Shown: piece after piece, positions 34,346-41,457 of the stretch | How the letters are laid out: every line of letters begins with the position of its first letter | How positions within the stretch are numbered: position 1 is the stretch's first letter | DNA from: Clostridiales bacterium | GTDB taxonomy: Bacteria > Bacillota > Clostridia > Saccharofermentanales > Saccharofermentanaceae | Length of the DNA stretch: 64,000 nt | Assembly: GCA_017451265.1 (NCBI GenBank) | Contig: JAFSPU010000003.1 | Span: 1 to 64,000 of the forward strand | Direction: 5' to 3' | Notes under the pieces: generated by a model | Database searches by the model: none | What the model saw: only the letters and a program-made list of their open reading frames with translations | What the model was told of the DNA's origin: nothing | Translations under genes and position numbers: made by a program

Positions 34346-35567
34346 TCAGAGCAAGAGCTACTCTTCTGAGTCCGCACGCATGAGCACTCCTGTTGTTAAG
34401 TCACAGAGCTCCCCTTTTGTGGCGGATAATGCAGGAAGAACCTCCGCCGCAGGAACCCCTAAGAAGAAAAAGAAGGCCAAGGGCAAAAAGCAGTTCCATG
34501 TTTATGTTGCAGTGCTTTTCGTATGGCTTATTGCCGTTACATGCGCGATCCTTTACGGGTACAAGAAGTTCAATACTTTCCTGATCGATTACGAGTCCTC
34601 ATATCAGTCCTCCCAGCCGTCACTGGTAATGGCTGAAGTATTTACACACTTTGAATCTTATGACATCGATTATATCTGGCAGAACATGCCTGAGCATCCG
34701 ACTGTATCCCAGTTCGAATCCGAAGATGTCATCAAGACTTATATGCTCTCCATGATCGAAGGCAAGACACTCACTTATGTTGAATCAGGCGAGTATTCTG
34801 CCGACAGGCCTGCATATGCGATCGAAGCTGACGGATATGTAGTAGGTACGGTTACACTGCAGAAAATAGGTCAGAAGGAATATGGTAATCCCGTTTGGGC
34901 TCTTGCTGACATCTCCTTCCCTGTACTGCCTCTTGAAGGCGCGATGATCACCATCCCCTCTAATTCCACCGTATATATCAACGGCATCGCTCTTGATGAT
35001 ACTTATATCACTGAGGAGCAGCCTGTAGATGAGGATGAGCTTCAGTATGTTGAACCGTACGGCGGTTCCATCCCCGGTTTCACCACATACGCCATTTCCG
35101 GCCTGTATTACGAGCCTCAGGTCACGGTAAAGGATTACGCAGGCAATGACAGTCCTGTCGAATATAATGCCGATTTCGACCGTTATAACGCAAACTATTC
35201 CTCATGCCATGATGAAAGAGAAACACTCGAGCAGTTCGGAATTGATTTCACGACTACATTCGCCAACGTTATCTCCATGGATGCGGATCTTACAGAACTT
35301 GATCCTTACTTCCCGCCGGACAGCCTTGCTTATAACTACATAAGCAGAAGCACCGCACTGCGCTACTTCACGGGACACGGTGCCGTAACGATGCAGAATG
35401 AAGAAGTTCAAGAATTTATCGCCTATAACGAGGATACCGTCTATATGCAGGTATATGTTGAGCAGGAGATGCAGATGTGGCCCGATCCTGAGATAGTTCC
35501 TACGACTACACATATCTACCTGACCAGAATCGACGGTGAGTGGCAGATCTCAGGAATGAGATATTAA
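34332..35567 (+). CDS. Membrane-anchored protein of unknown function, partner of the NAGPA protein
   Basis: This 411-residue protein has a cytoplasmic tail of about 60 residues with a Lys-rich patch (PKKKKKAKGKKQ), one helix at about 60-82, and an extracytoplasmic region of about 330 residues. No family was recognised. The external part has repeated strands and two places that read like small folded modules of about 100 residues (around 90-190 and 300-411). The latter ends in THIYLTRIDGEWQISGMRY, a pattern shared with NTF2-like or TcaA-type extracytoplasmic domains. The start is the ATG with GGAGGTG upstream, inside the preceding gene. A 94-bp repeat follows its stop at once. Confidence 0.7.
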   Translation: MKKHDQSKSYSSESARMSTPVVKSQSSPFVADNAGRTSAAGTPKKKKKAKGKKQFHVYVAVLFVWLIAVTCAILYGYKKFNTFLIDYESSYQSSQPSLVMAEVFTHFESYDIDYIWQNMPEHPTVSQFESEDVIKTYMLSMIEGKTLTYVESGEYSADRPAYAIEADGYVVGTVTLQKIGQKEYGNPVWALADISFPVLPLEGAMITIPSNSTVYINGIALDDTYITEEQPVDEDELQYVEPYGGSIPGFTTYAISGLYYEPQVTVKDYAGNDSPVEYNADFDRYNANYSSCHDERETLEQFGIDFTTTFANVISMDADLTELDPYFPPDSLAYNYISRSTALRYFTGHGAVTMQNEEVQEFIAYNEDTVYMQVYVEQEMQMWPDPEIVPTTTHIYLTRIDGEWQISGMRY

Positions 35568-35569
35568 CA

Positions 35570-35775
35570 GAGGCGCTTGGCCGCGAACAGTGCGCTCGTC
35601 GCTTCGCTCCTCCGCAACTTGCAGCGCCGTCCGTTAACATCTCAGAACAAACTTGATGTCAATGAGGCGCTTGACCGCGAACAGTGCGCTCGTCGCTTCG
35701 CTCCTCCGCAACTTGCAGCGCCGTCCGTTAACATCTCAGAACAAACTTGATGTCAATGAGGCGCTTGGCCGCGAA
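35570..35775. repeat. 94-bp tandem repeat, 2.2 copies
   Basis: Units begin at 35570, 35664 and 35758. The first two are full 94-bp copies that differ at one base (GGCCGC versus GACCGC), and the third stops after 18 bases. Unit length is not a multiple of three, and the repeat lies in noncoding DNA after a stop codon. It holds an inverted pair GCGCT/AGCGC and a G/C-rich core. The copies are near identical, so the duplication is recent. No match to a known element family can be given. Confidence 0.95.
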
Positions 35776-35782
35776 TAACTAA

Positions 35783-35811
35783 AACAAAAAAGCTCCGCTG
35801 ATGCGGAGCTT
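35783..35811 (-). terminator. Terminator of the tRNA-Val-Asp-Phe operon
   Basis: A nine-base stem (AAGCTCCGC/GCGGAGCTT) with loop TGAT is followed by TTTTTGTTTTA on the minus strand, just past tRNA-Phe. Confidence 0.9.
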
Positions 35812-35814
35812 ATT

Positions 35815-35890
35815 TGGTGCCCAGAGACAGAATCGAACTGCCGACACGGGGATTTTCAGTCCCCTGCTCTACCGACTGAGCTATCTGGGC
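35815..35890 (-). tRNA. tRNA-Phe (anticodon GAA)
   Basis: A 76-base cloverleaf with acceptor GCCCAGA/TCTGGGC, anticodon stem GGGGA/TCCCC, loop CTGAAAA and encoded CCA. It is the last of three tRNAs in this operon. Confidence 0.95.
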
Positions 35891-35923
35891 AAATTATTAC
35901 CGGTACCGAAGCACCGGTGATAA

Positions 35924-36000
35924 TGGCGACGCAGAAGGGGCTCGAACCCTCGACCTCCAGCGTGACAGGCTGGCATTCTAACCAGCTGAACTACTGCGCC
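35924..36000 (-). tRNA. tRNA-Asp (anticodon GTC)
   Basis: A 77-base cloverleaf with acceptor GGCGCAG/CTGCGTC (one G-T pair), anticodon stem CCAGC/GCTGG, loop CTGTCAC, G discriminator and encoded CCA. Confidence 0.95.
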
Positions 36001-36002
36001 AT

Positions 36003-36078
36003 TGGTGGAAACTACAGGGCTCGAACCTGTGACCCTCTGCTTGTAAGGCAGATGCTCTCCCAGCTGAGCTAAGCTTCC
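36003..36078 (-). tRNA. tRNA-Val (anticodon TAC)
   Basis: A 76-base cloverleaf with acceptor GGAAGCT/AGTTTCC, anticodon stem TCTGC/GCAGA, loop CTTACAA and encoded CCA. It is the first tRNA of the operon, two bases upstream of tRNA-Asp. Confidence 0.95.
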
Positions 36079-36120
36079 ATTTTAGTTGCTGGTGTGTGCT
36101 CCTCTTCGAAGCGCAAAAGA

Positions 36121-36149
36121 AGTATATCGAAAGTAATAGGCGATGTCAA
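36121..36149 (-). promoter_or_regulatory. Promoter of the tRNA-Val-Asp-Phe operon
   Basis: A perfect TTGACA (36144-36149) and TATACT (36121-36126) with a 17-base spacer on the minus strand, about 43 bases before the first tRNA. Confidence 0.85.
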
Positions 36150-36214
36150 CTTCTTTTTTAAACTTTTTCTATCATTATTTTTCAGGCCTGAAAAACAGGA
36201 TTTCGCATAGTTAA

Positions 36215-36925
36215 TTAATCCTTAATTACCAGCTTTTCATTCTTTGCTAACTTAAACAAAATTCGCAAAGCCTCAGTAACGGATTTCATCTTTAAAGATG
36301 ACTTCCCTGCCGTGTAATGAATCGGAACTTCGATCGTCTTGTATTTCCTGCAATAGTATCTCATCTCGGTCTGATACATGTGACCTGTAGAAAGAAACTT
36401 ATCAAAATCGAAGTGATCAAGAACCGCTCTTTGAAATGCTTCAAAACCGCTGGTCATATCTTTAAGTTTGGTTCCGAGAACCAGATTAGACAGGAATGTA
36501 CCTCCTCCGCTTAAGACTTTCCTGTATAGGGGGTCATTCTTCATACCACCGCCTTTAATAAAACGCGATCCCCAAACGCAGTCATAACCTTCTTCAAGCT
36601 TCTCGATGAACTGAGGTATTTCTGACGGCTTATGACTCCCTCCGCCGTCCATCTCGATCACCCATTCGGCACCATCTTTAAGTGCCTGTCTGTAACCTTC
36701 AAAGTAACAACTTATTACGCCACTGGATTCCTTATAGAATATGCATTTCACGCGTCCGGTAGATTCATATGATCTGATTATCTTTTCCGTGTCATCCTTG
36801 GAATAAGAATCAATAACAGGATATAAATACAGATTATCATAGGGCAAAGCCAGTATCTGCTCAATGATGCTGCCCATGGTTTCCTGTTCGTTAGCTACCG
36901 GCATAACAATAATAGTCTTTTTCAT
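36215..36925 (-). CDS. Glycosyltransferase family 2
   Basis: This 236-residue GT-A protein of the dolichol-phosphate-mannose-synthase-like group lacks membrane helices. It has TIIVMPVANEQETMGSII at the N-terminus, the divalent-metal motif region EMDGGGSHKPSEIP near residue 95, and WGSRFIKGGGM and SGFEAFQRAVLD further on. It transfers a sugar from a nucleotide donor, probably to a lipid carrier. It follows an FAD-dependent oxidoreductase in the same direction, with a seven-base gap. The pair suggests a small surface-glycan step. Confidence 0.85.
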   Translation of the reverse strand: MKKTIIVMPVANEQETMGSIIEQILALPYDNLYLYPVIDSYSKDDTEKIIRSYESTGRVKCIFYKESSGVISCYFEGYRQALKDGAEWVIEMDGGGSHKPSEIPQFIEKLEEGYDCVWGSRFIKGGGMKNDPLYRKVLSGGGTFLSNLVLGTKLKDMTSGFEAFQRAVLDHFDFDKFLSTGHMYQTEMRYYCRKYKTIEVPIHYTAGKSSLKMKSVTEALRILFKLAKNEKLVIKD

Positions 36926-36932
36926 ACTGGCC

Positions 36933-38144
36933 TCATACTAACAGTTCTTCAGCTGTCTTAGCTGCCAATTCAACGACCAGATCAGAATTATAATGCTCAT
37001 GTTCACCCCATCGACCTAGAGGGATAACATTCTTACTTCTGGAAAAGGCGATGATTTTCTTCATTATAGAAGGCTTGTCTATGGTATTCAAAGGATATGC
37101 ATACTCATTGAGATACGAATGATTGTTATCGTTATCTTTAAAGCGTTCTTTACGCGTCTCCTTCCAGTAGCCGCGCGAATCCGGACAGAAATTATGTCTT
37201 ACCAGTATTCTGTGATAATCCTTATCAGGATCAGGCTCATATATCCAGTGAGCTTCTGTTTCAAGATTATCCGGGCAGTACGAAATTACCACACCTGTAT
37301 GTTTAAGTTTCTTAATACTTTCTTTCAACTCACCAGGCATACCTTTAATCTCATGAAAACACGTCCACGGGATTGTAGTTATAATCACATCCGCTTCATA
37401 GATTTCGCCATTAATTAAAGCTACCGTTTTAGAATCAAAATCAATTGTTTGGACATCACTTTCATACTTTATCCGGTCTTCAAGTCTACCGGCCATCCTA
37501 TTCCACAGTTCACCGTAACCATACTTCTTAGGATAATAGAACGATGCGTGTCCGGGCTGCTTCGCATGAGCCTTATGTTCAAGGCACGATCTCAAAACAT
37601 CTTCAAAGCTGACATCCGGAAGTTTATTTAGCCAGTATGTTCCCAATTCATTTAGATCATCGCCGAACATCTTTCTGTTATAAGGGATCATATACGAGTC
37701 AGATATTCTGTCACCAAGCTTCCATCTTATCCAGTCAACAAACGCCTCAGGTCTCTGTGCACCTGTGACACATCCCGCTGTTGATATCGACATAAGGTAC
37801 TGAAGCTGAGTTTCAATATCCATCTGCCAGATATTGGCTTCCAGCGGATGACTTACCATTTGACCGTCAACATGTATCCTGCTGTCACGTGAATACAGGT
37901 CCCATTCTTCCTGAGGCATGAAACGGAAAAGGTACTCATTAACCTCAGGCCTTCTGACATCAAGGAAGTGACCGCCCCCGATATCAAGAGGCGATTCGTC
38001 AACAATACAGGATCTGCATAATCCGCCGGCCTCCTTCTCCTTCTCAAGAACAACAAGATTCGTCTCACCACTATCAATAAGCTTATTGGCAAGTGTCAAC
38101 CCTGCGGGGCCAGCGCCTAAAATCAGATATTTCGTCATAGTCAT
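36933..38144 (-). CDS. FAD-dependent oxidoreductase (UDP-galactopyranose mutase / protoporphyrinogen oxidase-like)
   Basis: This 403-residue flavoprotein starts with a Rossmann FAD motif, KYLILGAGPAGLTLANKL (residues 5-22), followed by GGLCRS and GGHFLDVRRPEV. It resembles the NAD(P)-binding amine oxidase group next to UDP-galactopyranose mutases, often found in polysaccharide clusters. The mutase active-site Arg residues were not resolved. No clear ribosome site precedes the ATG. It is coupled to a GT2 downstream and to a small membrane protein upstream. Confidence 0.75.
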   Translation of the reverse strand: MTMTKYLILGAGPAGLTLANKLIDSGETNLVVLEKEKEAGGLCRSCIVDESPLDIGGGHFLDVRRPEVNEYLFRFMPQEEWDLYSRDSRIHVDGQMVSHPLEANIWQMDIETQLQYLMSISTAGCVTGAQRPEAFVDWIRWKLGDRISDSYMIPYNRKMFGDDLNELGTYWLNKLPDVSFEDVLRSCLEHKAHAKQPGHASFYYPKKYGYGELWNRMAGRLEDRIKYESDVQTIDFDSKTVALINGEIYEADVIITTIPWTCFHEIKGMPGELKESIKKLKHTGVVISYCPDNLETEAHWIYEPDPDKDYHRILVRHNFCPDSRGYWKETRKERFKDNDNNHSYLNEYAYPLNTIDKPSIMKKIIAFSRSKNVIPLGRWGEHEHYNSDLVVELAAKTAEELLV

Positions 38145-38150
38145 AACAAA

Positions 38151-38618
38151 TCAGCGCACATAGTAAATATACAGATATGCATGGTCTCCTTCTTCGATAT
38201 CGATGAAGTGCAGAACATGGTGTCCGTCTTCTGTATCGGCCTCATGCATCCAGATATATGAACCTGCCAAAGGCGCCGGATGCATATCAGTATAAGAATA
38301 GAAATTCTCGAACATGTAGTCCGTCATGGTCTTATACTCTTCCATAGTCAAAAATCGGCCTGAGTCACCATAACCCTGAACAAAGCATGTAAGAATCTCC
38401 TCAGGGTTTTCAGGATCGATCTCTACCTTTGCTTCATATGCCACGCGGTAGAAAAGGAATCCGTGCTTATCAACATCTACAACCTTGGTATCTTCCGGAA
38501 GCGTATATGCGAGTGTTCTGCTCATAAGCGCAGGCGTTCTGTCATACACAAAGCACACCACAAGCAGGATAACCATGATCAGTGTAACGGTAACAAGTAT
38601 CTTCTCTTTCTTCGACAT
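38151..38618 (-). CDS. Single-pass membrane protein of unknown function
   Basis: This 155-residue protein has one helix at residues 6-25 and an extracytoplasmic domain of about 125 residues with mixed strands (HGFLFYRVAYEAKVEIDP, DHAYLYIYYVR). I recognise no family. It is six bases upstream of the FAD protein and 13 bases downstream of tatD. AGAGAGG is near its start. Confidence 0.65.
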   Translation of the reverse strand: MSKKEKILVTVTLIMVILLVVCFVYDRTPALMSRTLAYTLPEDTKVVDVDKHGFLFYRVAYEAKVEIDPENPEEILTCFVQGYGDSGRFLTMEEYKTMTDYMFENFYSYTDMHPAPLAGSYIWMHEADTEDGHHVLHFIDIEEGDHAYLYIYYVR

Positions 38619-38631
38619 ATAAAAACCTCTC

Positions 38632-39477
38632 TTAAAGCCTAAACAGCCTTCTGCCGTTCTCGGCTGTTATACGAGCAGCCTCAGCGGGTTCAACCCCCTT
38701 AAGCTGCGCAATCTTTTCCACAACCAATGTAACAAAAGCAGGCTCATTAGTCATGCCTCTGTTCGGTTCCGGCGCAAGATACGGTGAATCCGTCTCCGCC
38801 ACTATCCTGTCCCAGGGACATATCTCGAGCACGCCGGGAGTCTTCTTATTATTCTTGAATGTCAATGGACCGTCAAAACCAATATAGAAACCCATGTCTA
38901 AAAGCATCTTCGCGATCTCGGCGGAACATGAGCAACAGTGGCACACACCCGGCGCAGGCAGCAACATGCCGTTTTTCTGCGCTTCCTTAAGAATATCTAT
39001 GCAATCCTGTGTCGCATCGCGCTCGTGCAAAATAAACGGTATATCGAGCTCATAAGAAAGTTTAAGCTGCTTCCTGAACACATCGCGCTGCACATCGCGA
39101 GGAGAGTGGTCGTAGTAGTAATCAAGCCCTATCTCACCTAACGCCTTTATCTTGTGCTTATCACGCTCGGAAAGCATGTCGGCAAGAAAACGTTCCGTGT
39201 CATCGGTGTAGGACGAAGCCTCATGCGGGTGCACGCCTACAGAGCAATATAAGTCGATGCCCTTAAACCCGTCCCATTTCTGCACGTAGTCCACCGCAAG
39301 CCTGCTGGTCTCCTCGTTATCGGCAGGAACCAGGACAGTGTCCACACCGCATTCCAGTGCGCGTTCCAGCACAGCCTCAGCATCCTGAAAAATACGCGCA
39401 TCATAAAGATGCGCGTGTGTGTCAAATACTCCTTTATACCCCTGAGGGTAATGCGGCTCGCGATGCTTGTGAGACAT
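38632..39477 (-). CDS. TatD family metal-dependent hydrolase
   Basis: This 281-residue TIM-barrel metal hydrolase has the first metal pair in GVFDTHAHLYD (DxHxH), then GVHPHEASS, GEIGLDYYYDHSP and FILHERDA, and the late Asp in AETDSPYLAPEPNRG. Family members are 3'-5' DNA/RNA exonucleases acting in repair and quality control. It follows metG with a one-base overlap (TGATG), the same arrangement as metS-yabD in Bacillus. It has an extra N-terminal stretch MSHKHREPHYPQGYKG. Confidence 0.92.
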   Translation of the reverse strand: MSHKHREPHYPQGYKGVFDTHAHLYDARIFQDAEAVLERALECGVDTVLVPADNEETSRLAVDYVQKWDGFKGIDLYCSVGVHPHEASSYTDDTERFLADMLSERDKHKIKALGEIGLDYYYDHSPRDVQRDVFRKQLKLSYELDIPFILHERDATQDCIDILKEAQKNGMLLPAPGVCHCCSCSAEIAKMLLDMGFYIGFDGPLTFKNNKKTPGVLEICPWDRIVAETDSPYLAPEPNRGMTNEPAFVTLVVEKIAQLKGVEPAEAARITAENGRRLFRL

Positions 39478-41411
39478 CAGGAGATATCGGCGCCGGCCTT
39501 AATATCGTCGCCGAACTCGACTACTCTGAACTTGTCGCCGTCTCTTACGGACATGATCATGCCGTTGCTCTCAAGTCCCATCATCTTACGGGGCGCGAGG
39601 TTAATGATCATGCCGAGGGTCTTGCCTACAAGCTGCTCAGGCTCGTAATACTTCGCAATGCCGGACAGAACCTGTCTTTCACCGAAGCCGTCATCTACGA
39701 TGAACTTCAGAAGTTTATCGGACTTGGGTACGCGCTCACAAGAGAGCACCTTTACGGCACGCAGGTCAAGCTTGGCGAAATTATCGAAGTCCGTGATGTC
39801 CTTCATGGGCTCAGCAGGAAGCTCGCGGGCAGGCTTATTCATGGCATCAAGCTCAGCGATTTCCTTCTCTACGTCGATACGGGGGAAGAGCACTCTTCCC
39901 TTCTTAACAGTAACCGCAGCATTAAGAAGGTGGCGTGACTTTGCAGCCTCCCATGTTGTTACGGACTCGTCAGCACCGATCTGCTCGAAGATCTCAGGGC
40001 AGATATGAGGCATAACGGGTGTAAGCAGAATGGAGCAGCGTCTTACTGTATCGAGGAGGTTATAAAGCACAGCAGCAAGTCTGGGCTTCTTCTCCTCATC
40101 CTTGGCAAGGATCCAGGGCTCGTTCTCATCAATGTACTTATTAGCACGTGCGATAACGCGGAAGATCTTCTCGAGACCTTCGGAGAATCTCAGCGTGGTG
40201 AATGCATCATCAACGAAAGCCGGAAGCTCATCTGTCATGGACAGCAGATCCTCATCAGAATCATTGAACTCCTTGTTCTCGGGAAGCGTGCCGCCGAAAT
40301 ACTTCTCGGCCATTGCAACAGTTCTTGATACGAGGTTACCGAGGTCGTTTGCCAGATCACTGTTATATCTGTTGAACATCTGCTCGTTGGAGTACGGGCA
40401 GTCAGAACCGAATACCATCTCACGGAGCAGATGATAACGCAAGGAATCCACGCCGTATCTCTCACTTAATACGAAAGGATCGATTACATTACCCTTAGAC
40501 TTACTCATCTTTCCGCCGTCACCGAATGTGATCCAGCCGTGACCGTAAACCTTCTTAGGAAGAGGCAGATCAAGAGCCATAAGAATTGCAGGCCAGATAA
40601 GCGAGTGGAATCTTACGATTTCCTTAGCCATAACATGCATATCAGCAGGCCAATACTTGTCGTAATCGTTATAGGTATCGTTAAGATATCCAAGTGCAGT
40701 GATATAGTTTGATAGAGCATCAATCCAGACATATACGATATGTCCTTCATCAAAGTCTACAGGAATACCCCATGTAAAGCTCGTTCTGGATACGCACAGA
40801 TCCTGAAGACCGGGCTCGATGAAGTTGTTGATCATCTCATTAACTCTGGACTTAGGATTAAGGAAATCCTTTTTCTCATCAAGGAGAAGTTCCTTAAGCT
40901 TAGGAGCAAACTGTGAAAGCTTGAAGAAATAAGCTTCCTCGGATGCGTCTGTAACCTCACGGCCGCAGTCAGGGCACTTGCCGTCAACAAGCTGTGATTC
41001 AGTCCAGAAAGACTCACAGGGTGTGCAGTACTTACCCTTATACTCGCTCTTGTAGATATAACCTGTATCGTAAAGCTTCTTAAAGATCTTCTGAACGGAC
41101 TCGATGTGGTAATCGTCTGTCGTTCTGATGAATCTGTCGTAAGTGATTCCGAGAGTGCCCCAGAGTTTCTTGAAGTTAGCTACTATCTCATCGACGTAAG
41201 CCTTAGGTGTGATACCGAGCTCCTCAGCCTTCTTCTCGATCTTCTGTCCGTGCTCATCGGTTCCTGTCAGGAACATTACATCGTAGCCCTGCATTCGCTT
41301 CATTCTGGCAACAACATCGCAGGCGATGGTGGAATAGCAATGACCGATATGCGGATTGCCCGAAGGATAGTAAATGGGCGTGGTGATGTAAAACGGTGTT
41401 TTCTCTGACAT
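39477..41411 (-). CDS. metG: Methionine-tRNA ligase with C-terminal tRNA-binding domain
   Basis: This 644-residue class I synthetase has the HIGH motif in PSGNPHIGHCYS, zinc ligands in CTPCESFW and GKCPDCGREV, and KMSKS in GGKMSKSKGN. A C-terminal EMAP/Csaa-like tRNA-binding OB domain lies at about 540-644 (DFDNFAKLDLRAVKV). This length and order match Bacillus MetS. It charges both initiator and elongator tRNA-Met. Confidence 0.96.
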   Translation of the reverse strand: MSEKTPFYITTPIYYPSGNPHIGHCYSTIACDVVARMKRMQGYDVMFLTGTDEHGQKIEKKAEELGITPKAYVDEIVANFKKLWGTLGITYDRFIRTTDDYHIESVQKIFKKLYDTGYIYKSEYKGKYCTPCESFWTESQLVDGKCPDCGREVTDASEEAYFFKLSQFAPKLKELLLDEKKDFLNPKSRVNEMINNFIEPGLQDLCVSRTSFTWGIPVDFDEGHIVYVWIDALSNYITALGYLNDTYNDYDKYWPADMHVMAKEIVRFHSLIWPAILMALDLPLPKKVYGHGWITFGDGGKMSKSKGNVIDPFVLSERYGVDSLRYHLLREMVFGSDCPYSNEQMFNRYNSDLANDLGNLVSRTVAMAEKYFGGTLPENKEFNDSDEDLLSMTDELPAFVDDAFTTLRFSEGLEKIFRVIARANKYIDENEPWILAKDEEKKPRLAAVLYNLLDTVRRCSILLTPVMPHICPEIFEQIGADESVTTWEAAKSRHLLNAAVTVKKGRVLFPRIDVEKEIAELDAMNKPARELPAEPMKDITDFDNFAKLDLRAVKVLSCERVPKSDKLLKFIVDDGFGERQVLSGIAKYYEPEQLVGKTLGMIINLAPRKMMGLESNGMIMSVRDGDKFRVVEFGDDIKAGADIS

Positions 41412-41457
41412 AGAGCAATAACCCCTCCTGATAGATAATTAACTTATCTATAATACA

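Noticed and set aside
35570-35775. Repeat array as a CRISPR
   Set aside because: The 94-bp units are directly adjacent with no spacers, and no cas genes are in the window, so it is a tandem duplication.
36178-36195. An 18-base perfect palindrome (TTTTTCAGGCCTGAAAAA) as a terminator of the GT2 gene
   Set aside because: The stem is mostly A/T pairs with a tiny loop and no following T run beyond its own arm; function is uncertain, so it is not listed as a feature.
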